Assembly: GCA_910575705.1 (NCBI GenBank)
Contig: CAJTFG010000001.1
Location: 745,217 to 809,216 of the forward strand
Source: Erysipelotrichales bacterium
GTDB taxonomy: Bacteria; Bacillota_I; Bacilli_A; Erysipelotrichales; Erysipelotrichaceae
DNA length: 64,000 bases
Direction of reading: 5' to 3'
In this document: positions 26,639-35,704 of the stretch, in pieces
Layout: each line of letters starts with the position of its first letter
Position numbering within the stretch: the stretch's first letter is position 1
The notes under the pieces: generated by a model
Databases searched by the model: none
Seen by the model: the letters and a program-made list of their open reading frames with translations, nothing else
What the model was told of the DNA's origin: nothing
Program-made: the position numbers and the translations under genes

Positions 26639-26660
26639 ATGGGTTTTACCCATCTTTTTC
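26637..26660 (+). terminator. terminator of the liv operon
   Basis: AGATGGGT/ACCCATCT with a short loop and a T tract after it. Confidence 0.88.
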
Positions 26661-26684
26661 ATTTATGAAAAAATTTTCATAAAT
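26661..26684 (+). promoter_or_regulatory. palindrome 1 upstream of opp
   Basis: ATTTATGAAAA and TTTTCATAAAT are perfect 11-bp inverted arms around 2 bases. Such a compact palindrome suits a dimeric repressor. It shares the TTTATGAA core with palindrome 2. Confidence 0.5.
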
Positions 26685-26714
26685 ATATCGCTTTTCATAT
26701 TTTGCAAAAAGATA

Positions 26715-26746
26715 TTCATAAAGCCCTTTATAAAAGGCTTTATGAA
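26715..26746 (+). promoter_or_regulatory. palindrome 2 upstream of opp
   Basis: TTCATAAAGCC and GGCTTTATGAA are perfect 11-bp inverted arms around 10 bases. No T run follows. It lies 63 bases upstream of the opp -35 box. Confidence 0.5.
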
Positions 26747-26808
26747 GAGAAGCAAAAATAATTATGTAAAAAAATGTAAAATAAGTTGTGAAATAAATGA
26801 AAAATGTA

Positions 26809-26837
26809 TTGAAAAAATGTGAGAAAAATTGTATTCT
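26809..26837 (+). promoter_or_regulatory. promoter of the opp operon
   Basis: TTGAAA (26809-26814) and TATTCT (26832-26837) have a 17-base spacer, leaving an untranslated leader of about 125 bases in which I see no riboswitch. Confidence 0.6.
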
Positions 26838-26969
26838 ATATATAAGTTCATTGATATGATGAAACATATTATAGAGCATCTCCTATATGGTGCGGCTTTA
26901 AAAAAGCAGGAATTCAATATGTTGCATCATATTATATGAACAGGAAAGAAAAAAGGAAAGGTGAAGGGA

Positions 26970-27893
26970 ATGTTTAAATACGTTTTTAAACGTGTTATGG
27001 TAGGAGTCGTAACCTTGTTTTTATTAGCGAGTGCTACGTTCTTCCTGATGAAATTTACTCCTGGTTCTCCTATTTCTTCGGAAAGGCTGAAAACAGAAGA
27101 AGCAAGACAGGCTGCCATGGAGAAATATCATCTGGATAAATCAATACCGGAACAGTATGTGATTTATATCAGCAATGTTCTTCGAGGTGATTTGGGAGAG
27201 AGTATGACAGCGAATACGAAAGGGCAGAAGGCAACGGATTTGATCGGCAAGTCCTTTCCGGTTACCGCTCGTCTGGGGACGGTCGCTTTCATAATTGCGC
27301 TGGTTGGCGGTATTGGGCTGGGAACGGCTGCTGCCTTATCCAAACGGAAATGGGTAAATAACCTATGTATGTTTGTGGCGACGATTGGAGTTTCCGTGCC
27401 GTCCTTCTTATTGGCGTTGTTAATGATCATCGTTTTGGGTGTTTGGTTGCATGTACTGCCGTTTATCGGTTTGAAAACTCCGGCCAATTACATTATGCCG
27501 GCAACTGCGCTGGCCTTATATCCGATCGCGACGATTGCGCGTCTGACACGCAGCAGTATGCTGGAGGTCATGAAGCAGGATTATATCATTCTGGCAAGAT
27601 CAAAGGGTACGCCATATAAGATGGTCGTTATTAAGCATGCGCTTAAGAATGCGATGTTGCCGGTAATCACGTATGCCGGTCCGATGTTTGCGTTCATGCT
27701 GACAGGAAGTTTCGTCATAGAGAGCGTTTTCTCGATTCCGGGTATCGGTCAGGTGATGGTATCCAGTATTCAGAACCGTGATTATAGTATGATCATGGCA
27801 GTAACCATTTTCCTTGGGGCGTTGGTTATTACCTTTAATATTTTGGCGGATATCTTATCTGCGGCGATTGATCCGCGTATTAAATTGAAATAG
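26970..27893 (+). CDS. oppB: oligopeptide ABC transporter permease OppB
   Basis: This 307-residue inner-membrane permease has the OppB/DppB N terminus (FKYVFKRVMVGVVTLFLLASATFFLMKFTPGSP region) and the coupling motif ARLTRSSMLEVMKQDYIILARSKG. The last helices (FVIESVFSIPGIGQ, IDPRIKLK) also match. ATG 26970 has AAAGGTG about 8 bases upstream and is preferred to GTG 26961. It is the first gene of oppBCDFA. Confidence 0.94.
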   Translation: MFKYVFKRVMVGVVTLFLLASATFFLMKFTPGSPISSERLKTEEARQAAMEKYHLDKSIPEQYVIYISNVLRGDLGESMTANTKGQKATDLIGKSFPVTARLGTVAFIIALVGGIGLGTAAALSKRKWVNNLCMFVATIGVSVPSFLLALLMIIVLGVWLHVLPFIGLKTPANYIMPATALALYPIATIARLTRSSMLEVMKQDYIILARSKGTPYKMVVIKHALKNAMLPVITYAGPMFAFMLTGSFVIESVFSIPGIGQVMVSSIQNRDYSMIMAVTIFLGALVITFNILADILSAAIDPRIKLK

Positions 27894-27904
27894 GAGGTTG
27901 CTAT

Positions 27905-28840
27905 ATGGAAGAGAACAAAGTATCTGATGTCACGCTATCTCCTGAACTGTTTGAGAAGCTGGATGATAGCGAAAAAAATGCAGAGAAGATTGCATATGAG
28001 AGTTCCACGTATCTGCAGGACGCGTGGAAACGCTTTAAACAGAATAAGCTTGCTTTGATCGGCTTGATATTTTTGCTGATCATGTTGGTATTGTCGATCG
28101 TTGTACCGATGATATCTCCTTATACGTATGACGGGCAGGATATGACCTTGCAGCATGCTGGTATGAGCATGGAACACCTTTTGGGGACGGATAAGTTCGG
28201 CCGTGATATGCTTGTGCGTATCATGTATGGTGGTCGTATTTCTCTGGCGGTCGGTTTTGCGGCAGCTGTGATTTCATTGTTTGTCGGTGTTGTATACGGT
28301 GCTATCAGCGGATATTGCGGCGGGAAAGTGGATATGGTCATGATGCGTATCGTTGACGCTATGTATTCCATTCCGGATATGCTGTATGTTATCATGGTCG
28401 TAGTTGCGATGGGGGCGAACTTCTTTTCCATCATGATCGGTGTCTGTCTGACATTCTGGATGGATATGGCAAGACAAGTGCGGTCGCAGGTCATGACATT
28501 GAAAGAACAGGAATTTTCTCTTGCGGCTTTTGTATTGGGAGCCAGCAAGTCACGTATCTTATTCAAACATTTGATTATCAACAGTATGGGGCCGATTATC
28601 GTAACGGTTACTATGATTGTGCCGCGTGCGATTTTCTATGAGGCGTTTTTGAGCTTCTTGGGGATCGGTATTGCGGCTCCGCAGGCTTCTTGGGGAACGC
28701 TGGCAAATGACGCTAAAGGTCTTGTCAGCACATATCCGATGGAAGTTATCTGGCCGGTGCTGGCAATCTGTCTGACCATGCTGTCGTTGAATTTTATCGG
28801 TGATGGATTAGGGGATGCCCTGGATCCTAAGAAGAAGTAG
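27905..28840 (+). CDS. oppC: oligopeptide ABC transporter permease OppC
   Basis: This 311-residue permease partner of OppB has a cytoplasmic N-terminal extension of about 45 residues, then LIGLIFLLIMLVLSIVVPMI, the LLGTDKFGRDMLVRIMYGGRISL motif, the coupling loop RQVRSQVMTLKEQEFSLAAFVLGAS and a C-terminal end at DALDPKKK. AGGAGG lies 7 bases before ATG. Confidence 0.94.
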   Translation: MEENKVSDVTLSPELFEKLDDSEKNAEKIAYESSTYLQDAWKRFKQNKLALIGLIFLLIMLVLSIVVPMISPYTYDGQDMTLQHAGMSMEHLLGTDKFGRDMLVRIMYGGRISLAVGFAAAVISLFVGVVYGAISGYCGGKVDMVMMRIVDAMYSIPDMLYVIMVVVAMGANFFSIMIGVCLTFWMDMARQVRSQVMTLKEQEFSLAAFVLGASKSRILFKHLIINSMGPIIVTVTMIVPRAIFYEAFLSFLGIGIAAPQASWGTLANDAKGLVSTYPMEVIWPVLAICLTMLSLNFIGDGLGDALDPKKK

Positions 28841-28853
28841 GAGGTGTAGAGTG

Positions 28854-29864
28854 ATGAGTATGTTGGAAATAAAACACCTTTCTACGGAATTTACGACAGA
28901 TAACGGGATTGTTCGTGCTGTTCGTGATGTATCATTGCATTTGGATAAAGGTGAAGTATTGGGTATTGTAGGAGAATCCGGTTCCGGAAAAAGTCAGACG
29001 ATGTTTTCTACTATGGGGTTGCTGAGTGCAAACGGAAAAGTCGTAGATGGTGAGATCTGGCTGAACGGAAAGAATATTTCTCCATTAGCATTTAAAGATA
29101 ACCGTGAATATGAGAAAGTGATGGATGATATTCGTGGAAATGATATGGCGATGATCTTTCAGGACCCGATGACGTTCCTGAATCCGGTTTTGCGCATTGA
29201 AACGCAGCTGATCGAACCGATTTTGAATCACCATCCGGAAATGGATAAAAAAGAAGCGGTTGCGAAGGCTATCGAACTGATGCGAAAGGTAGGGATTCCT
29301 TCACCGGAAAACCGTATCCGCCAGTATCCGTTCCAATTTTCGGGAGGTATGCGTCAGCGAATCATCATCGCGATTGCTTTAGCATGCGATCCGAAGGTAA
29401 TCATCGCGGATGAGCCTACGACGGCATTGGACGTTACGATTCAGGCACAGGTTCTTGATCTGATCGGCAATCTGAAAGATGAGATAGATTCCAGTATCAT
29501 TATGATTACTCACGACCTCGGTGTCGTGGCTTCGATATGCGATCGTATCGCCATTATGTATGGCGGAAAGATCGTGGAAACCGGTACGACGGATGAGATC
29601 TTCTATCAGCCGAAGCATCCGTATACGAAAGGGCTTCTTTCTTGTATTTCCAATCCGGAAGATCCGGATCGCAAAGAATTGCATCCGATTCCGGGATCTC
29701 CGCCGGATCTGTTGAATATTACAGAGGGATGTCCGTTTGCGGATCGCTGTGAATCCGCAATGAAGATATGTAAGATGAAAATGCCGGAGCGAAAGACATT
29801 CAGTGAGACACACGTTTGTTCCTGCTGGCTGCAGCATCCGCTAGCAGAAGGGAAGGGTGAGTAA
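28854..29864 (+). CDS. oppD: oligopeptide ABC transporter ATPase OppD
   Basis: This 336-residue ATPase has Walker A GESGSGKSQT, Q-loop MIFQDPMTFLNPV, signature FSGGMRQRIIIAIAL and Walker B VIIADEPTTALDV. The C-terminal oligo_HPY extension carries the cysteine cluster CPFADRCESAMKIC expected to hold a 4Fe-4S centre in this subfamily. ATG 28854 has AGGAGG 9 bases upstream. Confidence 0.94.
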   Translation: MSMLEIKHLSTEFTTDNGIVRAVRDVSLHLDKGEVLGIVGESGSGKSQTMFSTMGLLSANGKVVDGEIWLNGKNISPLAFKDNREYEKVMDDIRGNDMAMIFQDPMTFLNPVLRIETQLIEPILNHHPEMDKKEAVAKAIELMRKVGIPSPENRIRQYPFQFSGGMRQRIIIAIALACDPKVIIADEPTTALDVTIQAQVLDLIGNLKDEIDSSIIMITHDLGVVASICDRIAIMYGGKIVETGTTDEIFYQPKHPYTKGLLSCISNPEDPDRKELHPIPGSPPDLLNITEGCPFADRCESAMKICKMKMPERKTFSETHVCSCWLQHPLAEGKGE

Positions 29865-29866
29865 GC

Positions 29867-30838
29867 ATGAGCAATCCAATTCTGAAAGTTACGGATTTAA
29901 AAGTTCACTTTCCAGTTGCGGGCGGTCTATTTAGTAAAAAGCAGGTCGTTAAGGCTGTTGATGGTTTGAATTTTGAAATACTGCCAGGTGAGACGTTCGG
30001 TCTGGTTGGCGAGAGTGGCTGCGGAAAGAGCACCACAGGACGTGCTATTGTTAAAATTTATACACCTACCGAAGGAAGAGTCGAATTTGACGGTGAAGAT
30101 ATCACGAAGATCAAAGGCAAGGAATTATCAGAATTCCGCAAAAATGTACAGATGATCTTCCAAGATCCGTATGCGAGTTTAAATCCTCGTATGACTGTTG
30201 GTGAAATTATCCGTGAACCTATGGATATTCACAATATTTATTCAACGAAGGAAGAACGCGAAAACCGTGTTCGCGAACTTCTGGAAATCGTTGGATTGAA
30301 ACCCGACCATATTCGTCGCTATCCGCATGAGTTTTCTGGTGGACAAAGACAGCGTATCGGTATTGCCAGAACGCTTGCTTTGAATCCGAAATTCATCGTA
30401 TGCGATGAGCCTATTTCCGCATTGGATGTTTCCATACAGGCACAGGTAGTCAACCTGTTGGAAAACATTCAGGAGAAAATGGGTATTTCCTATTTGTTTA
30501 TCGCTCATGATTTGAGCATGGTAAAGCATATCTCCGATCGTATCGGCGTTATGTATTTAGGGAATATGGTAGAGATAGGAGAAGCCGATGATGTTTATAA
30601 CTCTCCGCTTCATCCTTACACGCAGGCTCTTTTATCAGCAGTGCCTATTCCTGATCCAAAAGTAGCCCGCCAAAAGAAACGTATCGTTTTGGAAGGAGAA
30701 CTTCCAAGTCCGATCGATCCGCCGAGCGGCTGTGTCTTCCGTACTCGCTGTCCGAATGCGACAGAGCGTTGTGCGAAGGAAAAACCGAAAACGGTGAAAG
30801 TCGGAAACCGGTCCGTGGCTTGTTTCCTATATGAATAG
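29867..30838 (+). CDS. oppF: oligopeptide ABC transporter ATPase OppF
   Basis: This second ATPase has 323 residues: Walker [27 protein letters not shown], signature [15 protein letters not shown], Walker [14 protein letters not shown], and the oligo_HPY tail with [14 protein letters not shown]. It starts 2 bases after oppD. With OppD it energises OppBC. Confidence 0.94.
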   Translation: MSNPILKVTDLKVHFPVAGGLFSKKQVVKAVDGLNFEILPGETFGLVGESGCGKSTTGRAIVKIYTPTEGRVEFDGEDITKIKGKELSEFRKNVQMIFQDPYASLNPRMTVGEIIREPMDIHNIYSTKEERENRVRELLEIVGLKPDHIRRYPHEFSGGQRQRIGIARTLALNPKFIVCDEPISALDVSIQAQVVNLLENIQEKMGISYLFIAHDLSMVKHISDRIGVMYLGNMVEIGEADDVYNSPLHPYTQALLSAVPIPDPKVARQKKRIVLEGELPSPIDPPSGCVFRTRCPNATERCAKEKPKTVKVGNRSVACFLYE

Positions 30839-30855
30839 GCGAAAGGAGAAAGAAC

Positions 30856-32490
30856 ATGAAAAAATTATTGACATTAGCTACTTGCTGTTTGTTGGTTCTT
30901 GCTGGATGCGGAAGCAATGGCGGCGGAAGTAGCGATGGAGTTCTGAAAGTCGGTGTCGGCGGTGATATTGCACAGTTGGACCCGGCAGTAGCAGATGACT
31001 CCATTACGGCAAACGTTCTTAACCAGACATATGAAGGATTGTATTCACTGGATAAGGATGGAAACGCAGTACCAAATTTAGCAACTGCCGATGCAGAGGT
31101 TTCTGAAGATGGTCTGACGTACACGATTACATTAAAAGATGGGGTAAAATGGAGCGATGGCCAGGATCTGAAGGCTGAAGACTTCGTTTATGCATGGAAA
31201 CGTGCAGCTGCTATCGGTAATGCAGATTCTTATTATTCTCAGTTTATTACGTCAAATATCAAGGGCGCTGTAGAAGGCGGAGATATTGACAATATGCCGG
31301 ATTTCGGTGCTGTGGCAAAAGATGACAAGACAATTGTGATCACATTGAAACAGAGAACTCCGTATTTCCAGGCATTGTTGACGAATACGGTATTCTACCC
31401 GGTTCGTAAAGATTTCATCGAAGCTAACACGGAAGACTACAAGAGCAGTGACTGGGCAAATAGTACGGATGCACCTGTACTGAGTGCGTTTAAATTCACT
31501 TCTATCAACATCAAAGATGAAGTTGTATTGGCAAAGAATGAAAATTACTATGACGCAGAGAGTGTAAAACTGAATGGTGTAAGCTTTAAAGTTATGCCGG
31601 ATATGGATTCTGAAACGAATGCATTTAAAACGGGTGACTTGGATTTCGCTACTTCTGTAAACCGTGAAACGGCATTGCAGGATGATCTGAAAGACAATGT
31701 ATACGTTATTGATCCATTTGTATGTAACTACTTCATGCTGGTAAATGCCGGTAATGAAAATGACGGTTCCAGCGATGCTTTGAAAGCGTTGAAAGATCCT
31801 GAGATCCGCAAGGCTATCTCTATGGGTATTGATCGTGAAGCTATCCTGCAAGTATTAGGATACGGTGATCTGGCTTATGAATTGCACGGTCTTATTCCGA
31901 AGGGTATCCCGGGAACTTCTGGAGATTTCCGTGAAGAAGCTGACGAAGCTGCAAAATTGGCTGCTACAGATGTAGAAGCTGCTAAGAAGATCATGGAATC
32001 TAAAGGTTACAGCGCTGATAAGATGCTGACACTTACGTACAGCTACAATGACAATCAGATGCACAAAGATGTTGCGCAGTCTATGCAGGCGTCTTTGAAA
32101 AATATTTATGTAAATCTGGAACTGACTCCTTCTGAAAAAGAAGCATTCTTCGCTGCTCGTGACAAAGGTGACTTTGAACTTGCTCGTCATGCGATGACAG
32201 CTGATTTCATCGATCCAATGGCTTACTTGTCTATGTATTACGGTGCTGCTACAGCTGGTAATACGGTTGATGATACAAAATACGAAGAATTGGTTGACAA
32301 AGCAAATGCATTAGATGGTACAGAACGTCTGAGTGCTTTGCACGAAGCTGAAAAATATCTGATTCAGGAACAGAACTACATCATTCCATTGTTCGGATAT
32401 TCTGAACCTTATCTGTTGAATTCTTCCGTTAAGGGAATCACGTCTTCACCAGAAGGTCACTATCGTCTGCACAACGCATACTTTGAATAA
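30856..32490 (+). CDS. oppA: peptide ABC transporter substrate-binding lipoprotein OppA
   Basis: This 544-residue SBP_bac_5 family receptor captures extracellular peptides for OppBCDF. Its signal peptide ends at lipobox LAGC (Cys18), followed by a Gly/Ser linker. LKVGVGGDIAQLDPAVADDS, YTITLKDGVKWSDGQDLKAEDFVYAW and IRKAISMGIDREAIL are family landmarks. GAAAGGAG precedes ATG. Unlike many opp operons, the receptor gene is last. Confidence 0.94.
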   Translation: MKKLLTLATCCLLVLAGCGSNGGGSSDGVLKVGVGGDIAQLDPAVADDSITANVLNQTYEGLYSLDKDGNAVPNLATADAEVSEDGLTYTITLKDGVKWSDGQDLKAEDFVYAWKRAAAIGNADSYYSQFITSNIKGAVEGGDIDNMPDFGAVAKDDKTIVITLKQRTPYFQALLTNTVFYPVRKDFIEANTEDYKSSDWANSTDAPVLSAFKFTSINIKDEVVLAKNENYYDAESVKLNGVSFKVMPDMDSETNAFKTGDLDFATSVNRETALQDDLKDNVYVIDPFVCNYFMLVNAGNENDGSSDALKALKDPEIRKAISMGIDREAILQVLGYGDLAYELHGLIPKGIPGTSGDFREEADEAAKLAATDVEAAKKIMESKGYSADKMLTLTYSYNDNQMHKDVAQSMQASLKNIYVNLELTPSEKEAFFAARDKGDFELARHAMTADFIDPMAYLSMYYGAATAGNTVDDTKYEELVDKANALDGTERLSALHEAEKYLIQEQNYIIPLFGYSEPYLLNSSVKGITSSPEGHYRLHNAYFE

Positions 32491-32497
32491 CATTCCT

Positions 32498-32525
32498 ATT
32501 CTCATTCTCATATGAGAATGAGGAT
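32498..32525 (+). other. 14-bp palindrome after oppA
   Basis: ATTCTCATTCTCAT is followed directly by ATGAGAATGAGGAT, one mismatch from a perfect 28-bp palindrome. With no T run it is more likely an mRNA 3'-stabilising hairpin or operator than a terminator. Confidence 0.5.
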
Positions 32526-32539
32526 ATAAAACAGTGAAT

Positions 32540-32582
32540 ACACAGCGGCTCCTTCTCAGGAGTCTGTTGTGTGTTCTTTGTT
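32540..32582 (+). terminator. probable terminator of the opp operon
   Basis: ACACAGCGGCTCCT pairs with AGGAGTCTGTTGTGT with small mismatches, and a broken T tract TCTTTGTTT follows. Confidence 0.55.
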
Positions 32583-32605
32583 TCATGTCTAAGGAGGAAT
32601 GAACC

Positions 32606-33820
32606 ATGGTGCAAATCAAGACAGTAAAAGAGCAGTCCGCATTGCGGGATCAGATTTTGAAAGAACGGTTGGATGTGTTACTTCCTAAAGTTATGAAGGA
32701 AAGCAAAGCGGATGCCTGGGTCATTGCCAGCAAGGAATATCATGAGGATCTGATCTTTCCGTTGCTAGTGCCTGCTTCTTATATAACTGCAAGAAGGATA
32801 ACTTTGCTTGCTTTTATCAAAGATCATGATACGATACGTAGGTTTTCTTTAAGCCTTCCGGATGAAGATCTCGACCAATATTATGAAAGCTATTGGGAAT
32901 ATCAAAAGGAAACGCAGAGCGAGGCATTGAATCGTTTGTTTCATGAATTTGATGTGCAGCATATCGCGTGGAACACTTCAGAGGAAAGCGCTTTTGCGGA
33001 TGGTTTGAGCAGCGGTCTTTATAAGCAGTATCAAAGAGAGATTGATCCTTGTTATGTAGAGCGGTTTACGGAAGATAAACTGCTGCCGATAAAGCTTATG
33101 GAGATCCGTACAGAAACGGAAAAATCTTTATATCCGCATGTGATGGAAGCTGCTTTTGCGGTCATCGAAGATACATTTTCCAAACATACGATCGTACCGG
33201 GTGTTACGACTTGTGCCGATCTGGAATGGCATATGAAGCAGATGGTTCAGGATATGGGACTGGTATTTTGGTTCTCCCCTACGATCGATCTGCAAAGAGA
33301 AGGGGAAGGCCCGCGCTATTACGGCGTTATTGAAAAAGGAGACCTGTTGCACTGTGACTTCGGTATCCGCTATATGAATCTATGTACGGATACGCAGCGT
33401 AACGCTTACGTTGCGAAGGATGAAGAGACGCAGATTCCGGAAAAGATACGTAAAGGATTTGCGGCAAATAATCGCTTTCAGGATATTGTTCGGGAAAACT
33501 TTGCGTTGGGACGTACCGGTAATGATGTATTTACAGCTTCTGTAGAACAGGCGAAAAAAGAAGGTATTCGTCCATGTTTGTATTCGCATCCATGCAATGT
33601 ATACGGTCATGGCCCGGGAACGATTATCGGTTTGTATACACAGCAGGAAGAGATCCCTGTTCGCGGGGATATCCGTTTGGATCATGATACGGTATTTGCT
33701 TTAGAATTGAATGTACAATATGAAGATATGACGTTTTACAGTGAAGAAACCGTTCTGTTTGATACATCCGGTGTACAGTTTTTGTATCCGGGACGAGATG
33801 AAATTTATTTTATTAAATAA
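32606..33820 (+). CDS. M24 family metallopeptidase (Xaa-Pro peptidase-like), copy 1
   Basis: This 404-residue pita-bread metallopeptidase has all five metal ligands: HCDFG and CTDTQ (Asp, Asp), HGPGTIIG (His), FALELNV (Glu) and FYSEETVLF (Glu). The N-terminal ~160 residues form a creatinase-like domain. Homologues are Xaa-Pro aminopeptidases or dipeptidases, so a role in trimming imported peptides fits its position behind opp. TAAGGAGG lies 7 bases before ATG. A paralogue sits two genes downstream. Confidence 0.85.
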   Translation: MVQIKTVKEQSALRDQILKERLDVLLPKVMKESKADAWVIASKEYHEDLIFPLLVPASYITARRITLLAFIKDHDTIRRFSLSLPDEDLDQYYESYWEYQKETQSEALNRLFHEFDVQHIAWNTSEESAFADGLSSGLYKQYQREIDPCYVERFTEDKLLPIKLMEIRTETEKSLYPHVMEAAFAVIEDTFSKHTIVPGVTTCADLEWHMKQMVQDMGLVFWFSPTIDLQREGEGPRYYGVIEKGDLLHCDFGIRYMNLCTDTQRNAYVAKDEETQIPEKIRKGFAANNRFQDIVRENFALGRTGNDVFTASVEQAKKEGIRPCLYSHPCNVYGHGPGTIIGLYTQQEEIPVRGDIRLDHDTVFALELNVQYEDMTFYSEETVLFDTSGVQFLYPGRDEIYFIK

Positions 33821-33831
33821 GGAGAAGTATT

Positions 33832-34398
33832 ATGAAAAAGGGAATTTTATTGATTTTAACAGGTGCCAGCAGTGTCGGTAAGGGAGATATTCGCGACCTT
33901 CTCATGGAAGATGATGACCTTCATCTGTTTTATTCCATCTCTATGACGACGCGACCGAAAAGAGAAGATGAAATAGATGGCAAGGATTATTATTTCGTAG
34001 ATTATGAAGCATTTGCACAGGCGGTAAGAAATAAGGATCTTTTGGAGTTTGCGGAGTTTGACGGATATTACTATGGAACTCCTCGTAAACAGGTAGACTT
34101 TTTATTGAACTCCGGTAAAAATGTGTTGATCGAAGTGGAAGCACAGGGTGTTGGACAGATCAAACTGAAACATCCGGATGCGGTTTCGGTATTTGTTATG
34201 CCGGAAAGTATTGAGGAACTGGAAAAGCAGATCCGTCTGCGCTATAACGATGAAGCAAGTGCGAAGCGTCGCATTTCCAAGGCGAGCGTAGAGATGGAGC
34301 TGGCGTCTTTATTCGTGCATCAGGTAAAGAATACCGATCCTAAACAGGCTGCCGAACAGATCAAATCATACGTTCAGGAAGCACTGGGAAAGGAGTAG
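33832..34398 (+). CDS. guanylate kinase-like protein with altered P-loop
   Basis: This 188-residue protein aligns with guanylate kinase (GMP + ATP to GDP + ADP): YSISMTTRPKREDEIDGKDYYF, LEFAEFDGYYYGTP and LIEVEAQGVGQIK are conserved. The P-loop reads GASSVGKGDI instead of the usual GPSGVGKGT/S, so Asp replaces the Thr/Ser that follows GKG. The usual RG pair in the lid is also missing (RLRYNDEAS). It may be a divergent paralogue of a standard gmk elsewhere. It lies between two M24 peptidase genes, 11 and 3 bases from its neighbours. Confidence 0.8.
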   Translation: MKKGILLILTGASSVGKGDIRDLLMEDDDLHLFYSISMTTRPKREDEIDGKDYYFVDYEAFAQAVRNKDLLEFAEFDGYYYGTPRKQVDFLLNSGKNVLIEVEAQGVGQIKLKHPDAVSVFVMPESIEELEKQIRLRYNDEASAKRRISKASVEMELASLFVHQVKNTDPKQAAEQIKSYVQEALGKE

Positions 34399-34401
34399 CC
34401 T

Positions 34402-35703
34402 ATGTTGTTGAAAGAAAAAATATTGCCGTATCGCAAACAAGTGGAGATATTAGATCGCTGGTTGAAAAAGCGTTTGGATACGATCGTTCCGATGATCATG
34501 GATCGCTGGGATCAGGATATGTGGATCGTAGCGTGTGAAGAATATAATGAAGATCCGGTACTGGCATCTATGACGCCTTGTGCGATGATGACCGCGCGTA
34601 GGATCACGATTTTGGTTTTTTGCCGGAATGAAAATAGTGTAGAACGCTTTTCATTAGCTCGCCCGCATATCGGCTTGGATGATTATTACGAGTCGATCTG
34701 GACAAAGGCTACCGGCCAGAATTGGAATGTGCAAAGCGACAGCAAATATCAGAGTCCAGAAGATGAAACGCAGATGGAATGTCTGGAACGTCTGATTCGT
34801 ATGAAACAGCCGAAGAGCATTGCGCTGAACGTATCTGATTCTTTCGCTTTCGGCGATGGGATCAGTCATCGATTTTACTCTCAGATCAGCAGTATTGCGG
34901 AAAAGTTGAATATTCCGGTAGTACAGGGCGATAAGCTGTGTGTGAGCTGGCTGGAAACGCGGCTGGATGAAGAACTGGCCGCTTATCACGGGATCGTGGA
35001 AATTGCGCATGAAATCATTGATGAGGCATTTTCTTCTCAGGTGATCTTGCCGGGTGTTACGACAAATCTGGATGTGAAGTATTGGATGATGCAGAAGGTG
35101 ATCGATCTGGGATTGACGCCTTGGTTTGATTTTGAGGTTTCTATCAAACGCGAAGGAAAGCAGGAGTTTGAGAATGAGGAGATGACGATCCTGCCGGGTG
35201 ATTTTCTGCATTGCGATGTCGGTTTGAAATATCTGGCTTTATGTACGGATACACAGGAAAATGCCTATGTGCTGAAGGCAGATGAAACGGATGTCCCTGC
35301 CGGTTTAAAAGAGGGCATGCGTATCGCAAATCGCTTGCAGGATATCGTTATGGAGAATTTTAAAGAAGGACGCAGCGGTAATGAGATTTTGCGCTTGTCT
35401 CGTGAACAGGCGGAAGCGGAAGGTATCCGTCCATGCGTATATACGCATCCGATCGGTTATCATGGTCATGCGGCCGGCCCTACGATCGGTTTATGGGATA
35501 TGCAGCAGGGTGTACCGGGATTACAGGGAACATACCCGCTGTTTAACAACACGATGTATTCTTTGGAGTTGAATGCGACGATCCATCTTCCGGAGTGGAA
35601 TGACGATGCTTTTGTTTTCCCGCTGGAAACGGACATTATCTTTGCGAATGGAAAGGCTGTTTTTGCGAAAGAGCGACAGACAGAGTTTCATGTGATCCGA
35701 TAG
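34402..35703 (+). CDS. M24 family metallopeptidase, copy 2
   Basis: This 433-residue paralogue of the product of 32606-33820 shares DAWVIASKEY/DMWIVACEEY-type and TARRIT segments in the N-terminal domain. The metal-site motifs are HCDVG, CTDTQENAYV, HGHAAGPTIG, YSLELNA and FPLETDI. It carries a ~25-residue insert around residues 105-130 relative to copy 1. AGGAG lies 7 bases before ATG. It is probably a cytoplasmic proline-specific peptidase by family, and its exact specificity is unknown. Confidence 0.85.
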   Translation: MLLKEKILPYRKQVEILDRWLKKRLDTIVPMIMDRWDQDMWIVACEEYNEDPVLASMTPCAMMTARRITILVFCRNENSVERFSLARPHIGLDDYYESIWTKATGQNWNVQSDSKYQSPEDETQMECLERLIRMKQPKSIALNVSDSFAFGDGISHRFYSQISSIAEKLNIPVVQGDKLCVSWLETRLDEELAAYHGIVEIAHEIIDEAFSSQVILPGVTTNLDVKYWMMQKVIDLGLTPWFDFEVSIKREGKQEFENEEMTILPGDFLHCDVGLKYLALCTDTQENAYVLKADETDVPAGLKEGMRIANRLQDIVMENFKEGRSGNEILRLSREQAEAEGIRPCVYTHPIGYHGHAAGPTIGLWDMQQGVPGLQGTYPLFNNTMYSLELNATIHLPEWNDDAFVFPLETDIIFANGKAVFAKERQTEFHVIR

Positions 35704-35704
35704 T

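Noticed and set aside
26672-26686. CodY-box-like AATTTTCATAAATAT before opp
   Set aside because: It has 3 mismatches to the CodY consensus in very AT-rich DNA, and the stretch is better explained as half of an 11-bp palindrome.
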